Shown in pieces: positions 8,349 to 16,465 of a DNA stretch of 64,000 nt. The notes below the pieces were generated by a model. That model had not been told where the DNA came from, ran no database searches, and worked only from the letters and a program-made list of their open reading frames with translations. Positions within the stretch are counted from its first letter, which is position 1, and the number at the start of each line of letters is the position of its first letter. The stretch comes from JAJNPS01 sp031378845 (GTDB taxonomy: Bacteria; Pseudomonadota; Alphaproteobacteria; Rhodobacterales; Rhodobacteraceae): NCBI GenBank assembly GCA_031378845.1, contig JANNES010000026.1:62001-126000 (forward strand). Direction: 5' to 3'. A program made the position numbers and the translations under genes.

Positions 8349-8797
8349 CGCGCCGGGCGGCCCTTGACGGGCCGTTCGGGCCGATGACGCTGACCGATGA
8401 GGATGGCGTCATCATCCGCCTCGACTGGCGGGCGGATCCCGGCGAAGGCTCGGCCCTGCTGACCGAGGCCTGCCGCCAGTTGCAGGCCTATTTCGACGGC
8501 ACCCTGACCGCGTTCGACCTGCCGTTCGACTATGGCACCGGCCTCAATGCCCAGGTTCGCCGCGCCATGGCCGCGATTCCGTTTGGTGAAACCCGCACCT
8601 ACGGCGATATCGCCAAAGCCATCGGCGCCCCCGCACAAGCCGTGGGGCAAGCCTGCGGTGCCAACCCGATCCCGATCCTGATCCCCTGCCACCGGGTGCT
8701 GGCGCGCAAAAGCCTCGGCGGGTTTTCCGCGCCGGGGGGCGTGGAGACCAAGGTGGCGCTGTTGCGCCATGAAGGGGCGGCGGGGCTGCTGATCTGA
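8345..8797 (+). CDS. ogt: methylated-DNA--protein-cysteine methyltransferase
   Basis: This 150-residue suicide repair protein moves O6-alkyl groups from guanine to its own cysteine. The active-site motif IPCHRV places the acceptor at Cys115. The preceding helix-turn-helix (FGETRTYGDIAKAIGAPAQA, then GQACGANP) and the following LGGFSAPGGVETKVALLRHE are standard. ATG 8345 overlaps the ileS stop by four bases (ATGA), so translation is probably coupled. There is no fused Ada regulatory domain, so it is the constitutive Ogt type. Confidence 0.95.
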   Translation: MTRRAALDGPFGPMTLTDEDGVIIRLDWRADPGEGSALLTEACRQLQAYFDGTLTAFDLPFDYGTGLNAQVRRAMAAIPFGETRTYGDIAKAIGAPAQAVGQACGANPIPILIPCHRVLARKSLGGFSAPGGVETKVALLRHEGAAGLLI

Positions 8798-8860
8798 TCC
8801 TAGCGAAACCCGGTCGCTGGCCTCATCCGGCGGCTTGTGCAAGCGGGCCAAGGGGCTTAC

Positions 8861-8960
8861 AGCGGTTCGTATTGGATCTGGGTCAGATTGAATGCAGACC
8901 AAGACAGGCGATCGGCGGGCATGTTGCGTTTTGCCTATGATCTGGCGCAACAGATCAACG
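8861..8960. repeat. dispersed intergenic repeat, family A, copy 1
   Basis: These 100 bases match 47861-47960 at 81 of 100 positions without gaps, by hand count. The copy holds a perfect stem GATCTG (8939-8944) / CAGATC (8951-8956) with a GCGCAA loop. It lies between ogt and the DMT permease gene, about 60 bases after the ogt stop. In both copies one frame could encode a short peptide beginning MLRFA, but there is no ribosome-binding site. I treat it as a structured repeat rather than a gene. Confidence 0.75.
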
Positions 8961-9006
8961 TCAAAACGCGTTGGCCCGTCTGTAATATTTCCATGACGGG
9001 TGTGCT

Positions 9007-9843
9007 TTGACCCTTGGCGTCTTCCTTGCCGTTCTTGGTTCGGCTTTCCTCCACGCCTTGTGGAATGCGCTGATCAAGGTTGGCACCTCCAAGGTCGGCG
9101 GGATGGTGATCCTGTCCATCGTCGAAGTACCGATCGGGCTGGCGGTCATCGCCTTGACCCCGGCCATCAACCCCGCCGCGATCCCATGGGTTCTTGCCGC
9201 AGGATGTACTCATTTCGCCTATAAGTTCTTTCTGACCTATGCTTATGACCGGGGCGATCTTTCCCGCGTCTATCCCATCGCGCGCGGGGCGGCCCCGATG
9301 GTGGTGGCACTGGTCGGGGCGGGATTTCTGGCGGATGCGGTCAGCGGCATGGAATATCTGGGCATTGCCGTGCTGGGGTCGGGCATCCTTGTGATGGCGC
9401 GGGGCGTGTTTGCCAACGGTGAGGACCGGGCGCTGTTGCCCTTTGCGCTTGGCTCGGCGGTGGCGACGGCGACCTACACGATGATCGACGGTCTTGGCGC
9501 GCGCGTCTCGGGCGCGCCTGCGGCCTATGTGGCGTGGGTCTTTGTGGCTGACGGGACGTTCTTCACCCTCGGCATGCTGGCGCTGCGCGGATGGCACGTG
9601 ATCCCGCGCGACGCGCGCGCCTGGCGGCTGGGGGCTGTCGCTTCAACTGCGTCATACGGGGCTTATGCGGTGTCGATCTGGGCGATGACCTTCGCGCCGA
9701 TCGCGGTGGTGGCGGCGCTGCGCGAAACCTCGATCCTGTTTGCCGTGCTGATCGGTTGGCTGGCGTTCGGTGAAAAGATGACAGGAGAAAAGGCGCTTGC
9801 CGCCGGGGTCATCGTAGCAGGCGTTATGTTGACGCGGCTTTAG
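9007..9843 (+). CDS. DMT-superfamily (EamA-type) inner-membrane permease
   Basis: The frame is closed at 8983-8985 and the only sensible start is TTG at 9007, giving a 278-residue protein of about ten membrane helices in two EamA repeats. The N-terminus FLHALWNALIK is a typical first-helix motif of this family. Members export or import small metabolites; the substrate cannot be read from the sequence. Its stop overlaps the convergent pcs stop by four bases. The start codon is the weak point: TTG has no strong ribosome-binding site. Confidence 0.86.
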   Translation: MTLGVFLAVLGSAFLHALWNALIKVGTSKVGGMVILSIVEVPIGLAVIALTPAINPAAIPWVLAAGCTHFAYKFFLTYAYDRGDLSRVYPIARGAAPMVVALVGAGFLADAVSGMEYLGIAVLGSGILVMARGVFANGEDRALLPFALGSAVATATYTMIDGLGARVSGAPAAYVAWVFVADGTFFTLGMLALRGWHVIPRDARAWRLGAVASTASYGAYAVSIWAMTFAPIAVVAALRETSILFAVLIGWLAFGEKMTGEKALAAGVIVAGVMLTRL

Positions 9844-10547
9844 CCTACCCGCCGGCGCAACGGGGGCAGAATCTGTTGCGCAATACCGGCGCAGCACAGA
9901 TAGACCGAAGCAACCACCAAGCCCCAATGTGCCCAGCTTGCCTCGTGAAAATCGACCCACGCCGCCCAGCCCGCAAAGAAGACCCAAAGCCCCGACATCG
10001 GCAAACTGATCAGCCGCCAGCGTTCGGTGCGCACCGGATGCACGAATTTCAGGTTGGTGAACATCGTGATCGTCAGCGCAATCACGATGAACAAGATCAT
10101 GCTTTCGGGTGGGTCGATGGCAAACAGGACCAACACAACCATGTTCCAACAGGCCGGGAACCCGGCAAAGCTCTTGTCCTTGGTCTTCATCCGGGTATCG
10201 GCAAAATAGATCACCGAGCCATAGACGATGACGATGATGGCGATCCAGCCGGGCCAACCCGTCAGCATCCCGGATTTGAACAAGGCAAAGGCGGGAATAA
10301 ACACATAGGTCAGGTAGTCGACGATGAGATCCATCAAGACCCCGTCATAAGTCGGCCAGTTTGTCTCCACGTCATAGCGCCGCGCCAATGGCCCATCCAG
10401 CCCGTCCACGAACAGCGCGACGACCAGCCACAGAAACATCAGACTCCACTTTTCTTCGACCGCAGCCAACATGGCCAGCATCGAGAGCACGGCACCTGTA
10501 GCGGTGAAAAGGTGGACCGAAAGGGCCTTGAGACGCGTGTTCATCAC
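9840..10547 (-). CDS. pcs: phosphatidylcholine synthase
   Basis: This 235-residue integral membrane enzyme condenses CDP-diacylglycerol with choline to make phosphatidylcholine, a pathway known from Rhizobiales and Rhodobacterales. The CDP-alcohol phosphotransferase signature is present in its Pcs form: D51-G52-xx-A55-R56, then G69-xxx-D73-xxx-D77. There are about eight hydrophobic helices. The start MMNTRLKAL at 10547 has a second ATG at 10544, so the exact start may differ by one codon. It stands alone, convergent with the DMT permease. Confidence 0.93.
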   Translation of the reverse strand: MMNTRLKALSVHLFTATGAVLSMLAMLAAVEEKWSLMFLWLVVALFVDGLDGPLARRYDVETNWPTYDGVLMDLIVDYLTYVFIPAFALFKSGMLTGWPGWIAIIVIVYGSVIYFADTRMKTKDKSFAGFPACWNMVVLVLFAIDPPESMILFIVIALTITMFTNLKFVHPVRTERWRLISLPMSGLWVFFAGWAAWVDFHEASWAHWGLVVASVYLCCAGIAQQILPPLRRRVG

Positions 10548-10730
10548 GTGGTGATCGCAAAGATTCGCGCCACAGGCAAGTCAGGCGATCAAGAACGTCA
10601 ACACGCCCAGTGCACAATCATGGTCAAGTTCCTCCCCTGACAGCGCCGTCAGGCCACGACGACACCCGTCGTTACCGCATGCCTGCGTCGCAGCTCTTGC
10701 ATTACGTGCGCAAGGCGCGTTGCGCCGAAA

Positions 10731-10967
10731 CTAGACGGGCATGTTGTCAAAGGCTGCGTCGCCTGCGTCGGCATCGTTCAGGTCCTTGGTGGTCTGTGGC
10801 GCGGCGACGGCGATCCCGGCAGGTGCCGTCAGACCCCCCATCAGTGTTGTCAGCGCCGTCATTTCAAACCGCAAGATGTCCAACGTTGCGCGTTGGCCGA
10901 CCCTGACGAGATCCACGACTTCATCCACAACCGGGACGGTTGCGTCATCTGCTTGTGTCTCGTTCAT
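10731..10967 (-). CDS. small hypothetical protein, 78 residues
   Basis: This short frame starts MNETQADD at 10967, or one codon earlier at 10970, and a GGGGGATCGA purine-rich site precedes it. It is acidic, with an amphipathic helix in the middle (VVDEVVDLVRVGQRATLDILRFEMTALTTLMGGL) and no cysteines or signal peptide. It lies directly downstream of the DksA-like gene on the same strand, 11 bases after that gene's stop, so the two are probably co-transcribed. I do not recognise the family. The ribosome-binding site and operon position support it as a real gene. Confidence 0.6.
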   Translation of the reverse strand: MNETQADDATVPVVDEVVDLVRVGQRATLDILRFEMTALTTLMGGLTAPAGIAVAAPQTTKDLNDADAGDAAFDNMPV

Positions 10968-10981
10968 CATTCGATCCCCCC

Positions 10982-11314
10982 TCATGTTGCACAGCTGCGG
11001 CAAAACGGTGTGGCCGGCAGGGCATTCAAGCGCTCTTCTTCGATCTCGGCCCCGCATTTCACGCAAACCCCGTAGTCGCCGACCTCAATCCGGTGCAGGG
11101 CGGCCGCGATCTGGTGCAACTCATGCTGGCCCGACAGCCCGGCAGCTTCGAGCACTTCGTCGCCCTCACGTTCGACCGCCAGATCTTCCCAGTCTGGGTC
11201 TTGATGCGACTCAAGTTCGGTCTCGATCGCACCAAGCCGTGCTCCGATCTCGGCTTTTTGCGCCTGTAGCGCGGCTTTACGGACGGGAATCGGGGTCTTG
11301 ATTGTCGCGGTCAT
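10982..11314 (-). CDS. DksA/TraR-family zinc-finger protein
   Basis: This 110-residue protein has a strong AAGGAG site before ATG 11314. A coiled-coil-like helical N-terminal half contains an acidic segment (DPDWEDLAVEREGDEV). A four-cysteine zinc finger follows (CVKCGAEI, then FCRSCA near the C-terminus). Family members bind the RNA polymerase secondary channel and change promoter responses, often with ppGpp. It is shorter than E. coli DksA (151 residues), and the first helix is partly missing, so it may be one of the short DksA-like paralogs. The downstream partner is the small protein at 10731. Confidence 0.88.
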   Translation of the reverse strand: MTATIKTPIPVRKAALQAQKAEIGARLGAIETELESHQDPDWEDLAVEREGDEVLEAAGLSGQHELHQIAAALHRIEVGDYGVCVKCGAEIEEERLNALPATPFCRSCAT

Positions 11315-11379
11315 CTCGATACTCCTTGAAGTGTATCGCAACCGTAATCTTGATGGTAGCGCGACCGCATTGATCTGGG

Positions 11380-12315
11380 TCAACTGCGCGGATGTGCGCG
11401 CGCGTAGACCTCCATGAGGTGTGTGGCGTCGACGCCGGTATAGGCTTGCGTCGTCGACAGCGAGGCATGCCCGAGCAGTTCCTGGATCGCGCGCAGATCT
11501 GCCCCCGCCGCCAAGAGATGGGTCGCAAAGCTGTGGCGCATGGCATGGGGTGTCGCGGTGGCAGGCAGGCCGAGCTGCATCCGGGCACGTTCCATCGCCA
11601 ATGCCACGAGGCGCGGGTTCAATGGTCCGCCGCGGGTGCCGCGGAACAAGGGTGCCGTGCGCATCGCGGGGTATGGGCAAAGTCGGACATACTCGGCAAC
11701 TGCGGTGCGCATCGCAGGCAGCACCGGCACCAGACGCTCTTTGCCGCCCTTGCCCAGGATTCGCAGCACTTCTGGCAAGGGATGGTCCCGCCCGGTCAGC
11801 GCCAACGCCTCCGAGATGCGCAATCCGCCGCCGTAAAGAACCGTCAGCACCGCAATATCGCGTGCACCAATCCAGTCGGTGGGCGCTTGGGTGCCGACCA
11901 TCTCGATCATGTCTGCGGCGCCGCTGATGGTCAGGGGGCGCGGCAATTTGCGCTGAAATCGCGGCGCGCGGGCCGACAGCAACGTCGTGGCGTCGGTGCC
12001 GGTCTTGTCCGCTGCCCAAGCGGTAAAGCGCTTGACCGCACTCAGGGCGCGCGCCAACGACCGCGCCGAGAGGCCACGCCCGCGCGCCTCTGCCATCCAG
12101 GCGCGCAAATCGGTCTGCCCGCAGGCCGCGACCACGGCAAGGCCCAGCTCCCCGCCCTTGTGCTGGACCAAGAAGTCGAGGAATTGCCCGACATCGTGCG
12201 CATAGGCGATCAACGTGTTGGCCGAAAACCCGTCGATCGCGCGCATTTCGATAAGCCAGTCGCCAAGCGCCTGTTGCAAGGCCGGGGCAGCAAGGCGGGT
12301 GCCCGCGATGGTCAC
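11380..12315 (-). CDS. xerC: tyrosine recombinase XerC
   Basis: This 311-residue site-specific recombinase resolves chromosome dimers at dif together with XerD. All catalytic residues are visible: Arg166 (GGGLRISEA), Lys192 (GKGGKER), His257 and Arg260 (HAMRHSF), His283 (LGHASLSTT) and the nucleophile Tyr292 (AYTG). The N-terminal SAM-like DNA-binding domain occupies about residues 10-110. It overlaps the upstream DUF484 gene by four bases; xerC next to a DUF484 gene is a conserved pair in many proteobacteria. No attachment site or cargo surrounds it, so it is the housekeeping enzyme and not a mobile-element integrase. Confidence 0.94.
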   Translation of the reverse strand: MTIAGTRLAAPALQQALGDWLIEMRAIDGFSANTLIAYAHDVGQFLDFLVQHKGGELGLAVVAACGQTDLRAWMAEARGRGLSARSLARALSAVKRFTAWAADKTGTDATTLLSARAPRFQRKLPRPLTISGAADMIEMVGTQAPTDWIGARDIAVLTVLYGGGLRISEALALTGRDHPLPEVLRILGKGGKERLVPVLPAMRTAVAEYVRLCPYPAMRTAPLFRGTRGGPLNPRLVALAMERARMQLGLPATATPHAMRHSFATHLLAAGADLRAIQELLGHASLSTTQAYTGVDATHLMEVYARAHPRS

Positions 12316-13004
12316 GCCAGCCAGCGGCGCATCGTCCGCTCAAACACGCCCGCAAAGAACGCCAAAAGCTCGGTGCCGTGATTGGCCTTGAACTGGTGGG
12401 GGTCTTCGGCCCCCATCACCAGCATGCCGGGCAACCGCCCTTTGCCAAAATCAAGCCGCATCAGCGCCTCTGAGTTTATCCCCTGGGCCCTGTCGCCATA
12501 TAGCTGATCTGAGGCAGGCACGACCTGACGAAGAACAACCTGACGCACCGGAACATTGCGACCGCCCATCAGATAGTCCGCGATAAAGCCGGGCTCGGCG
12601 ACAAACAGCACATCGCCCAGTTTGCGCAAAGCCGGTTCCTCGACGCCTTGCAGGCTTTCGAGCACCAGCCTGATGCAATCGACGCGCAGCGTCTGCGCCA
12701 CATCGCCGCCAAGACTGAGCAAGAAGTCCTCAAAGCTGAGCGGATCGAGCAGTTGCAGGATCGCGCGCTGGACCTGATTGGTGCCCGCGAGGTTCTCATA
12801 GGCCGCAGCAATCACCGTGCGATGGGTATCTTCAAGCCGGTCGAGACGGCTGGACAGCCGGTGCATCGCGATGCCGCGCAGATCGACGATGTTGGTGCCC
12901 ATGGCACGCTCATTCGCGGCCACCAGCGCGTTCATCACATCGCGGTCCTCGAGGATCGTCTCGGGTTCCGCGATGATCTTGTCGCGCAGGTCTTGTTCGA
13001 TCAT
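12312..13004 (-). CDS. DUF484 family protein
   Basis: This is a 230-residue cytoplasmic protein with the DUF484 layout. An N-terminal helix pair (RDKIIAEPETILEDRDVMNALVAAN) is followed by a GAF-like domain ending GMLVMGAEDPHQF and the C-terminal helix LLAFFAGVFERTMRRWL. The family is widespread in proteobacteria and usually sits beside xerC, as here with a four-base overlap, but its role is not established. Start ATG 13004 is the first in the frame. Confidence 0.9.
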   Translation of the reverse strand: MIEQDLRDKIIAEPETILEDRDVMNALVAANERAMGTNIVDLRGIAMHRLSSRLDRLEDTHRTVIAAAYENLAGTNQVQRAILQLLDPLSFEDFLLSLGGDVAQTLRVDCIRLVLESLQGVEEPALRKLGDVLFVAEPGFIADYLMGGRNVPVRQVVLRQVVPASDQLYGDRAQGINSEALMRLDFGKGRLPGMLVMGAEDPHQFKANHGTELLAFFAGVFERTMRRWLA

Positions 13005-13052
13005 GGCGCGTCTTGCCCCCTTGGCCCCAACCTTTGCAATCCTAGCGCAAGG

Positions 13053-13706
13053 TCAGAGGATTTTCTGCCCCGTTTTCGCCCAGTCCTTCATGAACTGATC
13101 CAGGCCTTTGTCGGTCAGCACATGGGAAGCCAGCCCCTTGATCACACCGGGTGGTGCGGTGATCACGTCGGCGCCGATCAATGCGCATTGCGTGACATGG
13201 TTGGCACTGCGGATCGAGGCGGCGAGGATCTGTGTCTTGAAGTCGTAATTGTCATAGACGGTGCGGATATCTTCAATCAGATCAAGACCATCAAGGTTGA
13301 TGTCGTCCAGCCGCCCGACAAAGGGCGAGATGAACGTGGCCCCGGCCTTGGCAGCGATCAGCGCCTGATTGACCGAAAAACACAAGGTCACGTTGACCAT
13401 GAAGCCCTCGCCCGACAGCACTTTGCAGGTTTTCAACCCATCCCAGGTCAGCGGCACCTTGACCGTGATGTTGGGCGCGATGGCGGCGAGCTTGCGGCCC
13501 TCGGCGATCATTTCAGGCGCGGTCAGGGCGACGACTTCGGCGGAGACAGGGCCGGAGACAATGCTGCAAATCTCTTTCGTGACTTCCACAATATCGCGCC
13601 CCGATTTCAGGATCAGCGAGGGGTTCGTCGTCACGCCGTCGACCATGCCCAGATCGTTCAGCTCGGCAATCGCTTCGACATCGGCGGTATCGACAAAGAA
13701 TTTCAT
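13053..13706 (-). CDS. fsa: transaldolase / fructose-6-phosphate aldolase family protein
   Basis: This 217-residue protein is the short (about 220-residue) form of the transaldolase fold, annotated variously as Fsa, TalC or MipB. The Schiff-base lysine is Lys83 in NITVKVPLT. The substrate-pocket pieces DGVTTNPSL, GATFISPFVGR and the C-terminal DVITAPPGVI are intact. It either transfers dihydroxyacetone in the pentose phosphate pathway or cleaves fructose 6-phosphate; sequence alone does not decide. It is divergent from priA, with 78 bases between the starts. Confidence 0.9.
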   Translation of the reverse strand: MKFFVDTADVEAIAELNDLGMVDGVTTNPSLILKSGRDIVEVTKEICSIVSGPVSAEVVALTAPEMIAEGRKLAAIAPNITVKVPLTWDGLKTCKVLSGEGFMVNVTLCFSVNQALIAAKAGATFISPFVGRLDDINLDGLDLIEDIRTVYDNYDFKTQILAASIRSANHVTQCALIGADVITAPPGVIKGLASHVLTDKGLDQFMKDWAKTGQKIL

Positions 13707-13784
13707 GGCGGCTTTCCTCAGGATGGGTTGTCACGGATCAGGGGGGGGTTTACCCCAAAGAGCGATCAAGGAAAAGGTGGACAA

Positions 13785-15977
13785 GTGACCGACCGGGTCT
13801 ATGAAGCGGGCGACATCGTCGGCGTGCTGACGACAGAGCCACTGGGCCGGGTCTTGGACTACAAGGCGCCTGAGGGCGGGTGCGGCGACGGCGACTTTGT
13901 CGAGGTGCCGCTTGGCCCGCGCCGCGTGCTGGGCGTGGTCTGGGGAAAGGGTCAGGGCAACTGGGATCCCGCCAAGGTCCGCGCCATCGCCCGCGTGCTG
14001 GATGCCCCCCCGATGCGGGCAGAACTGCGCAGCTTCTTGACGCGCGCGGCGGAATATACCCTGACCCCGCTTGCTGCCATGCTACGGCTGGCGACGCGCG
14101 CGCCGGGGCTGGGCGATCCGCCCTCGATGCGGCGGGTCTACCGGTTGGCGGGGCCGGTGCCAAACCAGATGACCGAGGCGCGGTTCAGGGTGATCGAGGC
14201 ACTGCGCGGCTTTGGTGGGGCCGCCGTGACCTTGGGCGAATTGGCCGAGGCCGCGGCGTGTGGCACCTCGGTGGTCAAGGGGCTGGTCAAGCTTGGCGTG
14301 CTGGCCGAAGAGGATGCGCCCAAGGATGGCCCCTATCCGATCCTGGCGGCCAACGGTGCGGCGCAGCTGGAGGGCGATCAGGTTGCGGCCGGTGGCGCCC
14401 TCGTGCAATCGGTCGCGGCAGGCGTGTACTGCGCGACGTTGCTCAAGGGCGTCACGGGTTCGGGCAAAACCGAGGTCTATCTTGAAGCCGTGGCCGAGGC
14501 TTTCAAGCGCGGCAAGCAGGCGCTGGTCCTGTTGCCCGAAATTGCGCTGACGTCGGAATTTCTGACCCGTGTCGAGGCGCGGTTCGGCGCGCGCCCTGCC
14601 GAATGGCATTCGGGCATCACGATGACAGAACGCCGCCGCGTGTGGCGAATGGTGGGCCAGGGGCAGGCCAGCCTTGTGGTCGGCGCGCGCTCGGCCCTGT
14701 TCTTGCCGTTTCGCGCGCTTGGCCTGATCGTCGTCGATGAGGAACACGACACCTCTTACAAACAAGAAGAGGGCGTCTTGTACAACGCGCGCGACATGGC
14801 AGTCTTGCGCGCGGCGATCACGGGTTGTCCGGTGGTGCTGTCTTCGGCCACGCCCTCGTTGGAAAGCTGGGCCAATGCCGATGCGGGCAAGTACACCCGC
14901 CTCGATCTGAGCGCGCGCTATGGTGCCGCCGAGATGCCGCAGATGGGCACCATCGACATGCGGAGCGAGACGCTGGCCTCTGACCGCTGGATCTCGCCGT
15001 CGCTTGCCGTGAAGGTGCAGGCGCGGCTGGACAAGGGTGAACAGGCCATGCTGTTCATCAACCGGCGCGGCTATGCGCCGGTGACAATCTGCCGGGCCTG
15101 CGGGCATCAGGTCGGCTGCGATCATTGCGATGCCCGCATGGTCGAACACCGGTTTCAAAAGCGGCTCGTCTGCCATCAATGCGGGGCGACCAAACCGATG
15201 CCGCTGGCCTGTCCGAACTGCAAGGTCGAGGGGCGCATGGCCGCCGTGGGGCCGGGCGTGGAGCGTTTGGGCGAAGAGGTCGCCGCGCGGTTTCCGCAGG
15301 CGCGCTTGGCAGTGCTGTCGTCGGACCTTTTCGGCTCGGCCCGCGCGCTGAAAGAACAGATCGCAGTGATTGCCGAAGGTGGAGCCGACATCATCATCGG
15401 CACGCAGATCGTGGCCAAGGGGCACAACTTTCCACTTCTTACATTGGTCGGCGTGATCGACGCCGACCTTGGCCTGCAAGGGTCCGACCTGCGCGCGGCG
15501 GAACGCACATTCCAACTTATGCGCCAGGTGGCCGGGCGCGCAGGCAGGGTCGCAGAACGCCACGGCGAGGCGGTCTTGCAGACGCACCAGCCCGAACACC
15601 CTGTCATCCGCGCCATTCTGGGCGGCGATGAGGAAGCCTTTTGGCGTGCCGAGGCGGCCGAACGGCGCGCGGCGGGCGTGCCGCCTTACGGGCGCATGGC
15701 GGGCATAATCCTGTCCTCACCCGATGTGGCGCAGGTCTTTGATCTGGGCGCGGAACTGGCGCGCCGCGACGGTCCGCTGACGCGCGTCGGCGCGCAGGTG
15801 TTTGGCCCCGCGCCTGCGCCAATTGCGCGCGTGCGGGGGCGCCATCGGGTAAGGCTGTTGGTCAAGGCCGACAAGGGCGTGGCGCTGCAGGCGGCGCTTG
15901 CCGAATGGGTGGCACAGGTCAAGCTGCCGACCAACATGCGGCTCGCCATCGATATCGATCCGCAAAGCTTTTATTGA
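13785..15977 (+). CDS. priA: primosomal protein N' (replication restart helicase)
   Basis: The start is GTG at 13785, chosen because AAGGAAAAGGTGG lies just upstream and the N-terminus VTDRVYEAGDIVGVL matches the family. The 730-residue protein has an N-terminal 3'-DNA-binding domain, Walker A GVTGSGKT (residues 222-229) and Walker B VVDEEHD. The cysteine-rich zinc module is CRACGHQVGCDHCD, then CHQCG and CPNC. The helicase C domain contains GTQIVAKGHNFP and QVAGRAGR. It reloads the replisome at stalled forks and is divergent from the transaldolase gene. Confidence 0.96.
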   Translation: MTDRVYEAGDIVGVLTTEPLGRVLDYKAPEGGCGDGDFVEVPLGPRRVLGVVWGKGQGNWDPAKVRAIARVLDAPPMRAELRSFLTRAAEYTLTPLAAMLRLATRAPGLGDPPSMRRVYRLAGPVPNQMTEARFRVIEALRGFGGAAVTLGELAEAAACGTSVVKGLVKLGVLAEEDAPKDGPYPILAANGAAQLEGDQVAAGGALVQSVAAGVYCATLLKGVTGSGKTEVYLEAVAEAFKRGKQALVLLPEIALTSEFLTRVEARFGARPAEWHSGITMTERRRVWRMVGQGQASLVVGARSALFLPFRALGLIVVDEEHDTSYKQEEGVLYNARDMAVLRAAITGCPVVLSSATPSLESWANADAGKYTRLDLSARYGAAEMPQMGTIDMRSETLASDRWISPSLAVKVQARLDKGEQAMLFINRRGYAPVTICRACGHQVGCDHCDARMVEHRFQKRLVCHQCGATKPMPLACPNCKVEGRMAAVGPGVERLGEEVAARFPQARLAVLSSDLFGSARALKEQIAVIAEGGADIIIGTQIVAKGHNFPLLTLVGVIDADLGLQGSDLRAAERTFQLMRQVAGRAGRVAERHGEAVLQTHQPEHPVIRAILGGDEEAFWRAEAAERRAAGVPPYGRMAGIILSSPDVAQVFDLGAELARRDGPLTRVGAQVFGPAPAPIARVRGRHRVRLLVKADKGVALQAALAEWVAQVKLPTNMRLAIDIDPQSFY

Positions 15978-15994
15978 GCGCGCCCCACAGACCC

Positions 15995-16030
15995 GGCCAC
16001 CGCGCCAAGTGGTGCCCCGGCGCGGTGGCC
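15995..16030. terminator. 12-bp perfect inverted repeat between convergent genes
   Basis: GGCCACCGCGCC (15995-16006) and GGCGCGGTGGCC (16019-16030) form a perfect GC-rich stem with a 12-base loop. It lies 18 bases after the priA stop and 48 bases before the stop of the convergent DUF6958 gene. The lack of a T-run makes it a structural or bidirectional terminator candidate only. Confidence 0.5.
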
Positions 16031-16077
16031 AGACCGCATGGCGACGCCATGGATATTTGCGCAAAGATGAAAGGCGA

Positions 16078-16371
16078 TCAGGTCCGCCACAGCCGCACCG
16101 GAGATTTGGGCGCGCGTGCAAGGATGCCCTTGGCTTCCAGATCCAGGTGCACGCATTTCACCCACCAGCCTGCCGTATCGCCGCCGGGAAAGCGGTCTTG
16201 CGGCAAATACGGGGAAACCGCAGCAATGATCTCGACCGGGGTCATTCCGGGCGGTGCGTCCGGGCAAACCTTGAGAACCGCGATCCGCATGGCGGCGTAC
16301 TTGTCGGCATCGACAGCATAGGTTTTTCCGGGCTGGCCGACATTCTGGACTAGAGTTTTTCCCGGTCCCAT
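16078..16371 (-). CDS. DUF6958 family protein, 97 residues
   Basis: The ATG at 16371 follows an AAGGAAGGG site. The short protein carries the family pattern: a start like VQNVGQPGKTYAVDADKYAAMR, the middle GMTPVEIIAAVSPYLP, and the strongly conserved FPGGDTAGWWVKCVHLDLEAKG. The latter resembles the end of a winged-helix DNA- or protein-binding fold. The function is unknown. It is convergent with priA and divergent from the MFS gene. Longer in-frame extensions to the right have no ribosome-binding site and are rejected. Confidence 0.82.
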   Translation of the reverse strand: MGPGKTLVQNVGQPGKTYAVDADKYAAMRIAVLKVCPDAPPGMTPVEIIAAVSPYLPQDRFPGGDTAGWWVKCVHLDLEAKGILARAPKSPVRLWRT

Positions 16372-16465
16372 GGCAGCCCTTCCTTGATTGACACCACGTG
16401 ACCGGATTGTACTCCATACAAGGGCAGGCTGGCCACTGATTTGGGCGCGGTGTATGCAAACGCCT

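Noticed and set aside
8921..9008. Short peptide frame (MLRFA start) shared by the two family A repeats
   Set aside because: It has no ribosome-binding site and ends at different points in the two copies; shared structure explains the similarity better.
11380..12315. Tyrosine recombinase as a sign of an integrated element
   Set aside because: It is the XerC type, overlapping its usual DUF484 neighbour, with no tRNA target, repeats or cargo.
14082..15599. 505-codon open frame on the minus strand
   Set aside because: It lies entirely antisense to priA, whose motifs are complete; the translated sequence has no recognisable domain.
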